Shown here: positions 1 to 11,750 of the stretch, piece by piece | Numbering within the stretch: position 1 is the first letter of the stretch | How the letters are laid out: the number at the start of each line of letters is the position of its first letter | NCBI RefSeq assembly: GCF_021917145.1 | Contig: NC_061073.1 | Coordinates: forward strand, 17,456,926 to 17,520,925 | DNA length: 64,000 bases | Direction: 5' to 3' | Origin: Hypomesus transpacificus | Taxonomy: Eukaryota > Chordata > Actinopteri > Osmeriformes > Osmeridae | Notes under the pieces: model-generated | Told to the model about the DNA's origin: nothing | The model's database searches: none | Seen by the model: only the letters and a program-made list of their open reading frames with translations | Translations under genes and position numbers: made by a program

Positions 1-741
1 TCAGCGGGGGCACTTGATACGAACACCATCGCGTCCCTCGGGCTGCCTGGAGGAGAATGGAGGGGGGAACAAGCTCATTAAGGGAGATTATGGCCTGTAC
101 CTTCACACAGACTCCCAGCACTTCTTATGTCCCCCACCATCTCCCACCATCTCTACAGAGTGCTGCCATGTGACTGCTATCAGCTCTACCAAACATGATC
201 CTGAAGTGGTTCTAGAACTGTACGCTCACGTCTTCATCAGGTTTTGGAAATCTACATTAGGGTCTTTTGAAGTTTGGTTGTTTTGGTGGTCTGGATTCTG
301 TTGACTTCATGTGCTGGTTCTGGAACAATGCTGGACAGTACTTCATGGTCTGGTTGGAGAACTGTATGTTCTTCATAACCTATTTCAGGAACACAGCGGG
401 GGTTCTGGTCTATTGAGACACTAACCATGTCAGTGGGGAGAAGGTTTCTGGCCCATCCGAGACATGGACACAGTTGAGATCCTTCCAGGGTCGTTTTTTT
501 GTTTCTCGTACGAACCGTACGAACATGGTCTCTGGACGGATTGTTCTGAATACTCTAACAGTAGTTCACAGAAATCCTGCTTGAGTAAAAGCCGCCTATA
601 CGAGTTGATGTTGGAAGGTAGGGTGGATGGAATGTTCCAGACGGATATAGAACCCACTTCCTCTCCTCCACACTAATGAAGAGTGATTCATCCTACAGCT
701 CCTGCACACACACACAGGATTTGTTGTAAGCAAACAGTAGA

Positions 742-744
742 AGT

Positions 745-777
<33 letters not shown>

Positions 778-787
778 TGTGTGTGTA
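742..787. repeat. (TG)n microsatellite
   Basis: TG run interrupted by GAGAGAG near 769-777. Confidence 0.9.
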
Positions 788-1288
788 TCAGGGTACAGCC
801 TCTGCATCATGGACTCGTAGGATGACAAATGGTGTATCATCAAAAGGCATGCGCTGGACACTCGTCCTACACACACCCACACACCACACTGGTGTAACCA
901 ACACCATGCCGGGAATTACCGGATGGCTTAGTCACTCTGAGACCATATCAGAGAAAGCGGTGCGACTGTTAACAGAGCCTGTTAAAACGGGACGCATTCT
1001 AGAAGTTACCATTTACCACACTAACATGAGAGGTTGACTGTGAAGTCAGTGTAAGCAGCAGATGGACCCAACTTGTATCCTGTTTGAAAACACGACAGAG
1101 AAGGAGAGGAATAGACAGGTGATTATCTGTCTCTTTCACCTCCTCCTTCCCTTGTTCCTCATTCTGTTCCCTCTGATCCAGAGTGCTGCTGTTACTCAAG
1201 TCCAGGGCCATGGTGGTGCAAGAGTTGTTACTGGATCTAAAGAGGATTCTTTGGACATGGCTGTGCTGTGGTGGATTAAACCATTTCC

Positions 1289-1295
1289 TCTCTCT

Positions 1296-1390
<95 letters not shown>
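1289..1390. repeat. (CT)n microsatellite
   Basis: About 100 bp of CT with two CCCT interruptions near 1345-1357. Confidence 0.9.
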
Positions 1391-1392
<2 letters not shown>

Positions 1393-2164
1393 GATACAAG
1401 CACACATGCCGTAGTGACCTACACATAAACCCAATGTCCTCCTCATGTTCTTGAGAAAAGAAAGTTGGAAACAATTTGTTATGGAATGATGAAACCAGCG
1501 AACATCAAAATGTTGGATGATGATTATTTCCTGTTAGATAACTTCCTTTCTCTCTTTATTCTCCTCTCCATCAAACTTTGTTTATTTCTCTCGTCTTCCT
1601 CTTTTCTCTGTCACTTTATTTCTCCCTCTCTGTCTCTGTCTCTCTCTGTGTCTTCTTCTCAATCTGCCAGTGACTCTGAGGGGGACCAGTGGGCAGGTCT
1701 GCCGTCAGGCTGTGTGTCTGCCGACCTTGTTTTGACTACCAGGTCCACTCCATTAGTGGTGAAGTGTACCGCCTTGCCAATCCCAGACTGATGTTTGTAT
1801 TTGACCTTAATCAATCAACAAACCCCGGCTCCTCAAAACGTTTAAGCCTCTTAAAAAACAAAGTCAACAGGCCTCACATCTGTGCACAACACAGACTCTT
1901 GATTTATTGCGCCAGGAGAAAAAAAAATCCAGCCTTTTTGGCTGTCAGTCAATTTTCCAGCTCTAATTAATTTACAAGTTGGCTGTTTATACAGTACAGG
2001 GCATCTCCCCCACCCAGAAGCTGGCCATGGTATGGTGGGCAGGGTGGTTGAACAGGGGCAGGGGAAGCTTGTGTGTGCGTGTGTGTGTGTGAGGGAGGAG
2101 AGGGGATCGAGGGTGGGGTGGGGGGGTGAACGGCTGGAGGAGAAAGCAGTATTGAAGGATGGAA

Positions 2165-2556
2165 GCCCAGTCCAGTCCAGTCCAGCCCAGGCCAGCCCAG
2201 GCCCAGCCCCAGGCCCAGCCCCAGCCCCAGCCCCAGCCCCAGCCCCAGCCCCAGCCCCAGCCCCAGGCCCAGCCCAGCCCAGCCCCAGCCCCAGGCCCAG
2301 CCCCAGCCCCAGCCCCAGCCCCAGCCCCAGCCCCAGCCCCAGGCCAGCCCAGCCCCAGCCCCAGCCCCAGCCCCAGGCCCAGCCCCAGCCCCAGCCCCAG
2401 CCCCAGCCCCAGCCCCAGGCCCAGGCCCAGCCCCAGGCCAGCCACAGGCCAGGCCAGCCCAGCCCCAGCCCCAGCCCCAGCCCCAGCCCCAGGCCAGCCC
2501 CAGGCCAGCCCAGCCCCAGCCCAGCCCCAGCCCCAGCCCAGCCCCAGCCCAGTCCA
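2165..2556. repeat. (CCCCAG)n hexanucleotide tract, GGGGCT on the other strand
   Basis: About 390 bp of CCCCAG with CCAGG and CCCAG variants. The minus strand is runs of GGGG every 6 bases. All six frames are open in places, giving dipeptide repeats (PA, QP, SP; GL, GA, GW). Confidence 0.92.
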
Positions 2557-2690
2557 GGCAGGCTCTAGCTGTTCCCAGGGAGCACTCCCTCCCAGGCGTC
2601 TCCACTCAGTTCCATATACTGTTTACCCTGTTTATCCTCTATATGAATATCAATGAGGTGGCCTGAAACAAGGCCTTTCTTTTCCTCCGC

Positions 2691-2862
2691 ACCCTGCCCC
2701 AGTCCCCCCTGATGCCCCTGTGAAAGCTGCACGCGCCCCCCACACCCTGCCCCAGTCCCCCCTGATGCCCCTGTGAAAGCTGCACGCGCCCCCCATACCC
2801 TGCCCCAGTCCCCCCTGATGCCCCTGTGAAAGCTGCACGCGCCCCCCGCACCCTGCCCCAGT
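2691..2862. repeat. 53-bp minisatellite, just over three copies
   Basis: Repeat starts (accctgccccagtc) fall at 2691, 2744, 2797 and 2850, exactly 53 bp apart, with near-identical units. Confidence 0.93.
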
Positions 2863-2929
2863 CCTGTCTTGCCTCCGCATTGAAAGATCAGATTGCTGCC
2901 CACTAGACTGCTGTCTACTTAACTCTACA

Positions 2930-2931
<2 letters not shown>

Positions 2932-3002
<71 letters not shown>

Positions 3003-3004
3003 CG
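2932..3004. repeat. (TG)n microsatellite
   Basis: About 33 uninterrupted TG units, then CG-containing variants. Confidence 0.95.
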
Positions 3005-3195
3005 TGCGTGGATTGTTACAAACGTACACTCACTCGTTCACGCATCTGCACACACTCACACACACATTGTACACACACATTCACACACACACATATTGTA
3101 CGCGCACACACACAAGTACATATACAGTACGCCCATGCTTGCCTTGGTCCCCATTATGTATAGAAGGCTATGCTCTTAAAGCTGTGATGTACTGC

Positions 3196-3363
3196 AGTCT
3201 CTCTCTCTCTCTCTGTCTCTCTCTGTGATGTCATGCAGTCTCTCTCTCTGTGAAGTCTCTGCAGTGTGATGTCATGCAATCTCTCTCTCTCTCTTTGTGC
3301 AGTCTCTCTCTGTGATGTCATGCAGTCTCTCTCTCTGTGAAGTCTCTGCAGTGTGATGTCATG

Positions 3364-3434
<71 letters not shown>

Positions 3435-3542
3435 TGCAGTCTCTCTCTGTGATGTCATGCAGTCTCTCTCTCTCTCTCTTTGTGCAGTCTGTCTCTGTGA
3501 TGTCATGCAGTCTCTCTCTCTATCTCTCTCTGTGATGTCATG

Positions 3543-3577
<35 letters not shown>

Positions 3578-3635
3578 ATGTCTTGCAGTCTCTCTCGCAG
3601 TGATGTCATGCAGTCTCTTTCTCAGTGATGTCATG

Positions 3636-3680
<45 letters not shown>

Positions 3681-3845
3681 ATGTCATTCAGTCTCTCTAT
3701 CAGTGATGTCATGCAGTCTCTCTCTCAGTGATGTCATGCAGTCTCTCTCTTTGTGATGTCATGCAGTCTCTCTCAGTGATGTCATGCAGTCTCTCTCAGT
3801 GATGTCATGCAGTCTCTCTCAGTGATGTCATGCAGTCTGTCTCTG
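3196..3845. repeat. CT-rich compound satellite with TGATGTCATGCAGT units
   Basis: Alternation of (CT)n with tgatgtcatgcagtctctct, at least 14 copies with variable CT lengths. Each unit contains TGATGTCA, close to a CRE/AP-1 half palindrome. Confidence 0.88.
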
Positions 3846-3964
3846 GGATTCTCCCCTGGCCTTGGCTGCCACCCAGTAGCCAATACAGGGCTCTATAATA
3901 AGTTCATTCATTTGTCAACACTGAGCCGCAAGATAAGAACTAAGGCTGGCTCTGCATGTTAAGA

Positions 3965-4485
3965 AGCTAGCTTAGGGCTGCCTTTACAGCTATTTTAGGG
4001 CTGTCTTTACAGCTAGCTTAGGGCTGTCTTTACAGCTAGTTTAGGGCTGTCTTTACAGCTATCTTAGGGCTGTCTTTACAGCTAGTTTAGGGCTGCCTTT
4101 ACAGCTAGCTTAGGGCTGCCTTTACAGCTATCTTAGGGCTGCCTTTACAGCTATCTTAGGGCTGCCTTTACAGCTAGCCTAGGGCTGTCTTTACAGCTAG
4201 CTCAGGGCTGCCTTTACAGCTAGCTTAGGGCTTTTACAGCTAGTTTAGGGTTGCCTTTACAGCTAGTTTAGGGCTGTCTTTACAGCTATTTTAGGGCTGT
4301 CTTTACAGCTATTTTAGGGCTGCCTTTACAGCTAGTTTAGGGCTGCCTTTACAGCTAGCTTAGGGCTGTCTTTACAGCTAGTTTAGGGCTGCCTTTACAG
4401 CTAGCTTAGGGCTGTCTTTACAGCTATTTTAGGGCTGTCTTTACAGCTAGCTTAGGGCTGCCTTTACAGCTAGTTTAGGGCTGCC
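3965..4485. repeat. 23-bp minisatellite (TTAGGGCTGYCTTTACAGCT..)
   Basis: About 22 copies of a 23-bp unit with one short copy near 4226-4237. C/T variation in the tenth base is scattered among units. Confidence 0.92.
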
Positions 4486-4499
4486 GATTGAGCCACACT

Positions 4500-4566
4500 C
4501 TGGAGCCCCCCCCCCCCCCTCTGGAGCCCCCCCCCCCCTCTGGAGCCCCCCCCCCCTCTGGAGCCC
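4500..4566. repeat. C-run repeat (TCTGGAGCCCCC)n
   Basis: Four copies of tctggag followed by C runs of decreasing length, from 15 down to 5. Confidence 0.85.
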
Positions 4567-4653
4567 CCTCTCCTCTCACACACACAACAATCTCTGGCAG
4601 GGTTCGAGTGACACTGCCCATAGCAACAACCTCTGCCTGCTGCCTTCTACAAC

Positions 4654-4695
<42 letters not shown>

Positions 4696-4956
4696 CCTCC
4701 CTTTCCCTCTCGGGCCATTTGCAAGCTGTCTTCTTGCATTCTGAATGACAGTGAGGGGAGCTAACAGGGTTTAAGGGGCTTGAGACGCCCGGCCACACAA
4801 GGAATGAAAGAAGGGACCTACAGCAGCGAGCCCTGGCATCGTCTGTGTGCTGCTTTCATCCCCTCCTGCTCCCCGCGCTGTAGGGCGTTCACAACCAGCA
4901 CACCATTCACTCAGGAGATGGAAGGAAAGGGTCAGGACAGGGGAGGAGGGCTGGAA

Positions 4957-5051
4957 AGAGAGAGAGATATGAGAGAGATGAGAGAAAGATGAGAGAGAGA
5001 TGAGAGAGAGAGAGAGATGAGAAAGAGAGAGAGAGAGAGAGACAGAGAGAC

Positions 5052-5138
<87 letters not shown>
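4957..5138. repeat. (GA)n microsatellite
   Basis: Purine-only GA tract with GAGATGA and GACAGA interruptions, then about 75 bp pure GA. Confidence 0.93.
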
Positions 5139-5141
<3 letters not shown>

Positions 5142-5359
5142 TTGCTCTTCAGTTGTTGCAGAGAAGCTTCACTATCCTAAATCCCTCCAGGAACGTTAGT
5201 GGGAGGAGCCCCACACTAGTGGGAGGAGCCTTCTGTATTACTATGACATACACCCATCAGACTGTTTCTAGCCGAGCATTTGGATGTCTGTAACCTGATT
5301 GTTTGACGTGTTGTGTGAATGGATGGGTGTCGTTCAGGTCTCACGATTCTGTGTTAGAT

Positions 5360-5535
5360 CACCTGTGAGGGGGTGTTCACCCCCTGAGTTCTGCTCACCT
5401 GTGAGGGGGTGTTCACACCCTGAGTTCTGCTCACCTGTGAGGGGGTGTTCACCCCCTGAGTTCTCTTCACCTGTGAGGGAGTGTTCACACCCTGAGTTCT
5501 GCTCACCTGTGAGGATGTGTTCACACCCTCAGCAG
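5360..5535. repeat. 36-bp minisatellite next to ccnd2 exon 4
   Basis: Five copies of a 36-bp unit beginning tcacctgtgagggggtgttc. It ends less than 100 nt before the exon 4 acceptor. Confidence 0.9.
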
Positions 5536-5622
5536 ATCTCGCGAGCTACAGAGCTGCTTCTGGGTTCTTCCGGCTGCTGAACATCTGCACCCCATCAAGT
5601 TCTTCCTTCTCTCCTCTTCCAG

Positions 5623-5771
5623 ATTTCAACTTCGCCATGTACCCTCCTTCCATGATTGCCACGGGCAGTGTAGGAGCAGCTATCTGCGGCCTGCAGTTGG
5701 ACTCCGTGGACCAATCACAGTGGGGCGACAGTCTGACAGAGCTGCTAGCCAAGATCACAAACACAGACATG
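5623..5771 (+). CDS. ccnd2: ccnd2 penultimate coding exon
   Basis: Acceptor is ctcttccag ending at 5622 and donor is gtgagt at 5772. The first codon is split (g|at = D). It encodes 49 full residues of the second cyclin box. The segment [13 protein letters not shown] is a variable loop. Confidence 0.96.
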
Positions 5772-8700
5772 GTGAGTGTGACACAACAATCGGGATGTGT
5801 TTCCGTGTAGCAGCACGGTGATGTCATGACTTTCATGCATGTTGACAAAGTTGAAATGATCTCTGAAGATCTCACCACACGCTAGGATGCTGGTGCCACC
5901 ACCCGCCAAGTTAACAATGTTCAATCCACATTTTCGGACAGTTTTCAATGTTTTCTCACGGATTCAACAGATTTTTGACACCCATTCTGTAAGTAAGAGA
6001 GATGACTGCTCGCTCATGTGGTCAATATTCTCCATGTTAATCAGAGCAGGTTCTCAAGTGAGAATGAACATTTTGGTACTAGAAACTTTTTACAAATCCT
6101 GTATTGTGCCTACAGAGAGGGGACCTGCTCTGTATGAACTGTACACCAAGCATAATAGCTAACCAGAGACGACCTAGCATAGGCCCATCATCTGAGACCA
6201 GGCCCCATGTCTGTCCCATGCAGCTCCCATACGGCTCTGAGCCTGTTCCTCATTCCAAAGGTCACTTGCCGTGTGTGTGTTGGTGTGTGGTCTTTGTGTG
6301 TGCGCATGTGTGTGTACGAGGAAGAGAGGGAGCTCTTAACCCAGGCAGTGGGCAGGTTGGAGATGCTGGCATACGGGAAGGCAGGCCAGCCAGCCAGCCA
6401 TTCAGCCATTCAGCACGCCAGCCAATCAGCACGGCAGTTGAGTCTGTTGCTGTGTAGATGGAGTGTGAGCATGGTGTTGGAGCTGTGGCAACACGCAGGC
6501 TTTCCTCTGTGGAGGGGAGGGACCTAGCTTTCCTCTGTGGAGGGGAGGGGCCTAGCTTTCCTCTGTGGAGGGGATGGGCCTGGAGGGGAGGGGCCTAGCT
6601 TTCCTCTGTGGAGGGGAGGGGCCTGGAGGGGAGGGGCCTAGCTTTCCTCTGTGGAGGGGCCTAGCTTTCCTCTGTGGAGGGGAGGGGCCTAGCTTTCCTC
6701 TGTGGAGGGGAGGGGCCTAGCTTTCCTCTGTGGAGGGGAGGGGCCTGGCTTTCCTCTGTGGAGGGGAGGGACCTAGCTTTCCTCTGTGGAGGGGAGGGGC
6801 CTAGCTTTCCTCTGTGGAGGGGAGGGGCCTGGAGGGGCCTAACTTTCCTCTGTGGAGGGGAGGGGCCTAGCTTTCCTCTGTGGAGGGGAGGGGCCTCTTT
6901 CCTCTGTGGAAGGGAGGGGCCTAGCTTTCCTCTGTGGAGGGGAGGGGCCTCTTTCCTCTGTGGAAGGGAGGGGCCTAGCTTTCCTCTGTGGAGGGGGGGG
7001 GGGGATCGAGAGGAGCTGAGGTCAGGATTCTGTAGGAGAGTGAGAATATGAAGTATGCAGACATGGGGGGCTGATGGGGGCAGAGGAGATGTACTTGGTG
7101 CTTCTGAGAGGTGTGGCTGGTTTGTGAAAGACAAGATGAGCGCTGCACAGAGGTTGTTTGAGGTTGGAAGATTAGAGCTTTAAGGATATTTAGCAGATTT
7201 AGGGGTGAAGGTTGGGATCAAGGTTAGGGTTGGAGCAGGAACAGCCGAGATGTCCTTACTGTTACAGCAAGATCAGGAATTTGACTTCCTGCATGGGCAG
7301 AATAATTTTACACTTATTCCTTCTCCTCTCAATCTGTGACTCCATCATCACCATGCCTCCTGCCCACCTCTCCTCCAGTCAGAGGTGTGACGTGCCAGGT
7401 CTACATGGGGTGGGCTCCAGTGCACATCTTGGTTTGGCTTGCTTCCTGGCGGGGGACAGCTCATGGAGCGGAGAGTGACGAGGGCCAGGCCAAACATGAG
7501 CTGATGCCAGAGCTGATGCCTGCACCGCCAGCCCCTTGGCCCCCTGCAGGCGTCTGCGGTATCTAGAAGCCACCATCTCCAGCTGTGTGTGTGTGTTGAT
7601 TGTGTGTGTGTTGATTGTGTGTGTGTGTGTGTATCCTGGACCAGAGAGAGTACCCTCAGATGGCCAGTGAGGGATATTCAATTTGAGAAGAAAAAAGAAT
7701 TGGCAGTTGTAGAAATAAATCCATATCAGTAAGCTACTCTGCATTTTTTTTAACCTTGTAATACAGTTGACAGTGTATTCATACTGTTTCACACTTAGTT
7801 GGTGTAATATGGGTGTGTGCAACACATTTTTAACTCTTAGAACATCCGATATGACAACATGTGTTGTTGGAAGAGAAGTGTGTTGAACCCACAGAAGGAG
7901 AAGTCCTCCGTGTTCTGATGAGTAGGGCAAAAGGAAAGGAAGGAGAGATGAACAGGAGTGAACATTGAAAATCACTTCCTGCTCTTGATCTGCTTGGCTT
8001 AGCCAAGGCACCACTCTCTCGCTCTCACTCATCTCTTCCGCTCACACACTCTGGTTTTGGCCTTTCCTTCTTCCTCTCTCCACTTCTTTTACAGATTCCC
8101 TAATTCACCTTCCTTTTCGCTCTCCTCTCTCTCTTTTCGCTCTCCTGCTTTTTCTCCTTACATACCATGTGTGGTCGTCATCCATTCAGCAATGATTCAG
8201 CTGTTACCAGGACGACCCATATGTTTATTGTCATCTGTGTTGTTCTTAAACGCTTCATTAGAATCAGTTTCAAAACTTCAAGAATATCTCTTTATCTGTG
8301 GCTCTTTCACACACACTCACTTAGACACATCACACACACACCCACGCCACCGTTTAGCGGTGAAACTGGCTGACATGTGGGTAATATGGTGTGTGTCGTT
8401 GTCACTCCCCCCCATCACCCCCCCCCCCCTCCCCCCTCAGGATGTAGACGTCTCAGCTGCCTGACCACACCTCTTCAATCTGCTGTGGTCCCTCACCCCC
8501 GGCCACTCTCTCACTTCCTGTCTGTCTGCTCCACTTCCTCCTCCTCGTGGAATGAAGAGAGATGGAAGCGTCACGGATGTTGCCATTTTTGGCCCATCTA
8601 CCCAGAGAAAACGAAGAACCGAAGATGGGTTGCATTGGCATGCTTCCTCAGTCTGGTTCAATGTTCACAGGTGTGATTTGTCAACATATTTAACAAGCTG

Positions 8701-10117
8701 GAAGCGTCTCCATCCACTCTCCTCGCCCGCCATGATGTCACACTAACAAACCATGCTCCTTAACTCCTTACCAACGGATTGGTCAAAGCTTTTGTTTAGG
8801 TCCTGTTTAGGGCTGCGATACAGCATTCCCATCTTCCAGTACACCCTCAGTCCACCCCCCAATAGGATCCCCAGCACCCAGAAAACCTCCCTGAAAACAA
8901 CATGTGTTTCCAGAAGTCACATGCTGAAGCCATTACAGCAGCCAGTGTGAACCCTGCAGGACTTGGCATAGCCTCCAAACGCTGGTGAAGAGGTGGGGAT
9001 GGAGAGGGGGGGGTGGAGAGGGGGGGTGCTTGAGAGGTGAGGGCCTGCGTTCCTGCGGTAGGACACAGACAGTTGCTTTACATGTTTTTGTGTTTTTAGT
9101 TAATTTTCTCAGAGGAACTCAGTTTTTTTATGTTCTTTTTTACTCACCGAGTGTCTGGTGTGAAACGGCCTGAGCACTCAGCTTGGTCATCACTGTTGTC
9201 AGGGGAAACACCCTCCCAGAGGCCCTCTCCCCTAACCCCCCAAACACACATTCTGTTGGCCAGGTCAGGCCAAGACGATAGGCATAACGTGTAAAACACA
9301 TCCTTAGACTAAAGATGTGTCCTGTCTCTGACATGGTTTGTCCACGTGCTTGCTAGGTGACGCTCTCCATCCATTCACGGTGTGAACTTCTTGGTCAGGT
9401 TTTTCTTCTTCCAGGAAGATGCCCTGGACCAGCTCCTATGGTACATGTGAACATATTCACTATGGCAGCTTACAGATCCGAGACCTGGTCTGGCTGCCCC
9501 ACCACGGAGCCGGCGTCTGATTGGAGCTCATCAGGTTTAGATCTGCTGTGATTGGTTGTACCATTCTCTCACAGACACCTGGTGTTAAAAACCAGTGTGT
9601 GTGTGTGTGTGGTGCATTGTGGATTTCATCCAGCAGAAGGCACTGCAAGCACTGGGTGAACATGCACCTTTTGTACACCCTGTCAGTTCAACAATCTAGA
9701 ACACTACTCCCTCTCCCACACCCTGCGTCCTCACCCAAGCCCACACCGGCTGCTTCAGTTTGTTTAGACTTCCCTTGTTTCCCTCCTCCGCTCTTCCTTG
9801 GGTCTCACGTCCCCTTCATCCTCCCTCCATCATCCCGCCATCGTGGAGGAGATTAGGGCTTAATGGTGTTGAGGGGTGGTCCTCCCAAGAGAGTTCTCAG
9901 GTTCTGGAGCGGTGCTTTGATCCTGAAACCCGAGATGGAGGGAGCTCAGGTGGATCCCCTGAAGGCAAAGAGAGAGGGAGAGATGGAGGAAGACAAACAG
10001 AGAGGCTGGCTCTTGTTAAAAAAAGTACCACCTTTGTGTTTCCCGCAGGAGGGGGATGTAATTAACATAGCTTTAGTACTACCTGTGTTTTCACTGTCGT
10101 CAAGGCTACTACTGTTT

Positions 10118-10153
<36 letters not shown>

Positions 10154-10561
10154 CGTGGGAGGTGTTGGCAGGTGGGCTGATGTAATGCCCGGTTCTGGTT
10201 GTTGTCTTGGCTGTCTGTCTGTGTTTGGGGGGAAACCAGCTCATTGCCCTTTCAAGCCTGGAACGGCCCCCTCTCTACGGCCCTATGACAGCTGTCTGTG
10301 ACTCTGAGAACGTCTCCCTGTATTTTAGATGAGTCTATGCGCGCACAGTGGGTCTACTGGGATCTCTAAGTGTACTTTTGTGTGTGGTGTTTCCAGGATG
10401 TGCTGAAGGCCTGTCAGGAGCAGATTGAGCGTGTGCTGGTGAGCAGCCTACGGGAGGGGCGGCAGCAGCAGCAGCAGGTTCAGAGAGGCCCCAGCAGCAA
10501 AGCCCTCGACGAGGTCGACCAGTCCAGCACCCCCACGGATGTACAAGATATCAACCTCTGA
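5623..10561 (+). CDS. ccnd2: cyclin D2, C-terminal part (last two coding exons)
   Basis: D-type cyclin that binds CDK4/6 and drives G1/S entry by RB phosphorylation in the nucleus. CDS here is join(5623..5771,10397..10561); earlier exons lie left of the window. Exon 4 gives the end of the cyclin C-terminal fold ([20 protein letters not shown], then [13 protein letters not shown]), and exon 5 starts [11 protein letters not shown] and ends with the stop at 10559-10561. Both match cyclin D2 far better than D1 or D3. The tail keeps the threonine phosphodegron STPTDV and the terminal DINL. Five glutamines (QQQQQ) lie between the cyclin fold and the tail. Exon 4 is 149 nt and enters in phase 1, as expected for this family. 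Its neighbour tigar supports orthology to the CCND2 locus. Teleosts can carry two copies (a/b); which one this is cannot be settled here. Confidence 0.97.
6499..6990. repeat. 28-bp minisatellite (CTTTCCTCTGTGGAGGGGAG)
   Basis: About 17 copies of ctttcctctgtggaggggag followed by gggcctag, with shortened variants. Strongly purine-biased on the plus strand. Confidence 0.92.
10116..10151. repeat. (TG)n microsatellite
   Basis: About 17 TG units, 245 nt before the last ccnd2 exon. Confidence 0.9.
10397..10561 (+). CDS. ccnd2: ccnd2 last coding exon
   Basis: Acceptor is tgtttccag ending at 10396. It encodes 54 residues plus TGA. It holds the last helix ([18 protein letters not shown]), a short CAG-coded glutamine run, and the conserved acidic tail with the TPTD degron. 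Confidence 0.96.
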   Translation, partial: DVLKACQEQIERVLVSSLREGRQQQQQVQRGPSSKALDEVDQSSTPTDVQDINL

Positions 10562-11631
10562 AATTTCCACCAGGGGTCGCAAGAGAGCAACTGCAGTGCC
10601 ACGAGTTACAATATATTGACAAGAAGAAGAAAAAAAACGACAAAAACACAAAAACTACAAAAAACAACATACCCCTCAAAAAAAAGTGCATGCTAGTTTT
10701 TGTAGGTTTCCTATTTTGTAATACAAAACATGTGCCCATGTATATTATAAAATCAAAGCTATTTTAGATACAAGATAAATATTTCTAAGATATAGAGTCT
10801 ATTTGAAAAGCTATGAATTTAAGCAAACAAGAAGTGTTGCGTCCCATTTACACGAGTCATATCCCACTCAATTTATGATCGAGTTATCTGGAAATAATAT
10901 CTTTAAAATATGACTTTTGAATGTGTAGTGGGGTGTCCAACCTTGCAGATACGGGGTCACACTGGGGGCGAAGGTTTGGTTTTTGTTTATACCTTGTTGG
11001 TCGGTGTGAGTTGAAACAGGCATCATGTGGGCTCTCTTCAGAGCAGGCGTGGAGTCCCGGGCAGCAGGGACTGGCCTGTATGCTGATGACCAGGAGCATG
11101 GAGGCATTGACAGATCTTTGAGAAAGAAAGATGGAGACGACAGCCAATTATTATTAATATTAATGTTGACATCAAAAAGCTCTTTTTGTCAGGTTGCTTG
11201 TGTGTATGTGTGTACGTATGTGTGCGTGCGTGCACGTGTTTGTGAGAGTGACAGAGCAAACGAGGAAACAGAGACTGTGTTATACCATTACTGCTCAACG
11301 CCTGAGAGTCCAGACCAAGCCAGACTAAAGAGACCAGGGATCAGACCAGGGATCAGACCAGGGCATCTAAGCTGCATCACTGCCACAGAGTAAAGGACCA
11401 GTATCAGACTGCAATGTCTTACAGAGATGCTGAGAGGTGGACAGAGAGATGGAGAGATTAGAGAAAGGTGAGAGAGATTTGATGTTGTCTCCGTTAAGAT
11501 CTAAACTATTTTCTGGTTATCTAAGGCCCTAATATGAGCCGTTTGGGAGGGCCATCACCTCACATTTGAGGTTTTTCAAGTTTTTCCTTGTCACTGCCAA
11601 TGTCCCAATTGAATATAGCCACATGACCCTG

Positions 11632-11750
11632 TGTTCCATGTCAGTCACATGACCCTGTGTTCCATGTCAGTCACATGACCCTGTGTTCCATGTCAGTCAC
11701 ATGACCCTGTGTTACATGTCAGTCACATGACCCTGTGTTCCATGTCAGTG
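11632..11750. repeat. 25-bp tandem repeat in ccnd2 3' UTR
   Basis: Five copies of cacatgaccctgtgttccat gtcagt with one base variant (ttacat). Confidence 0.9.

Larger units (their letters stand above)
1..5622 (+). other. ccnd2 upstream intron, repeat-rich
   Basis: No exon was recognised. The stretch ends at the acceptor of ccnd2 exon 4 and is taken as the preceding intron. It is crowded with microsatellites and minisatellites, listed separately; about 1-740, 1480-2030 and 3850-3960 are unremarkable. Confidence 0.6.
5772..10396 (+). other. ccnd2 last intron
   Basis: Bounded by the gtgagt donor and ttccag acceptor. Apart from the 28-bp minisatellite at 6499-6990, TG tracts at 7585-7632, 9597-9611 and 10116-10151, and a C-rich run at 8407-8440, nothing is recognised. 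Confidence 0.8.

Noticed and set aside
999-1403. Arg-Glu-rich open frame
   Set aside because: It reads a (GA)n microsatellite on the minus strand.
1661-1800. Possible earlier ccnd2 exon after a ctgccag acceptor
   Set aside because: Translation shows none of the cyclin D2 exon 3 sequence (no HDFIEHIL or RKHAQTFIALC type motif).
2032-2656. Open frames rich in PA, QP, SP, GL and GW
   Set aside because: They are the six readings of the CCCCAG repeat. No gene evidence, only the repeat itself is of interest.
3965-4485. TTAGGG motifs repeated about 22 times, like telomere repeats
   Set aside because: TTAGGG is only part of a 23-bp minisatellite unit and never occurs in tandem by itself. It is not telomeric.
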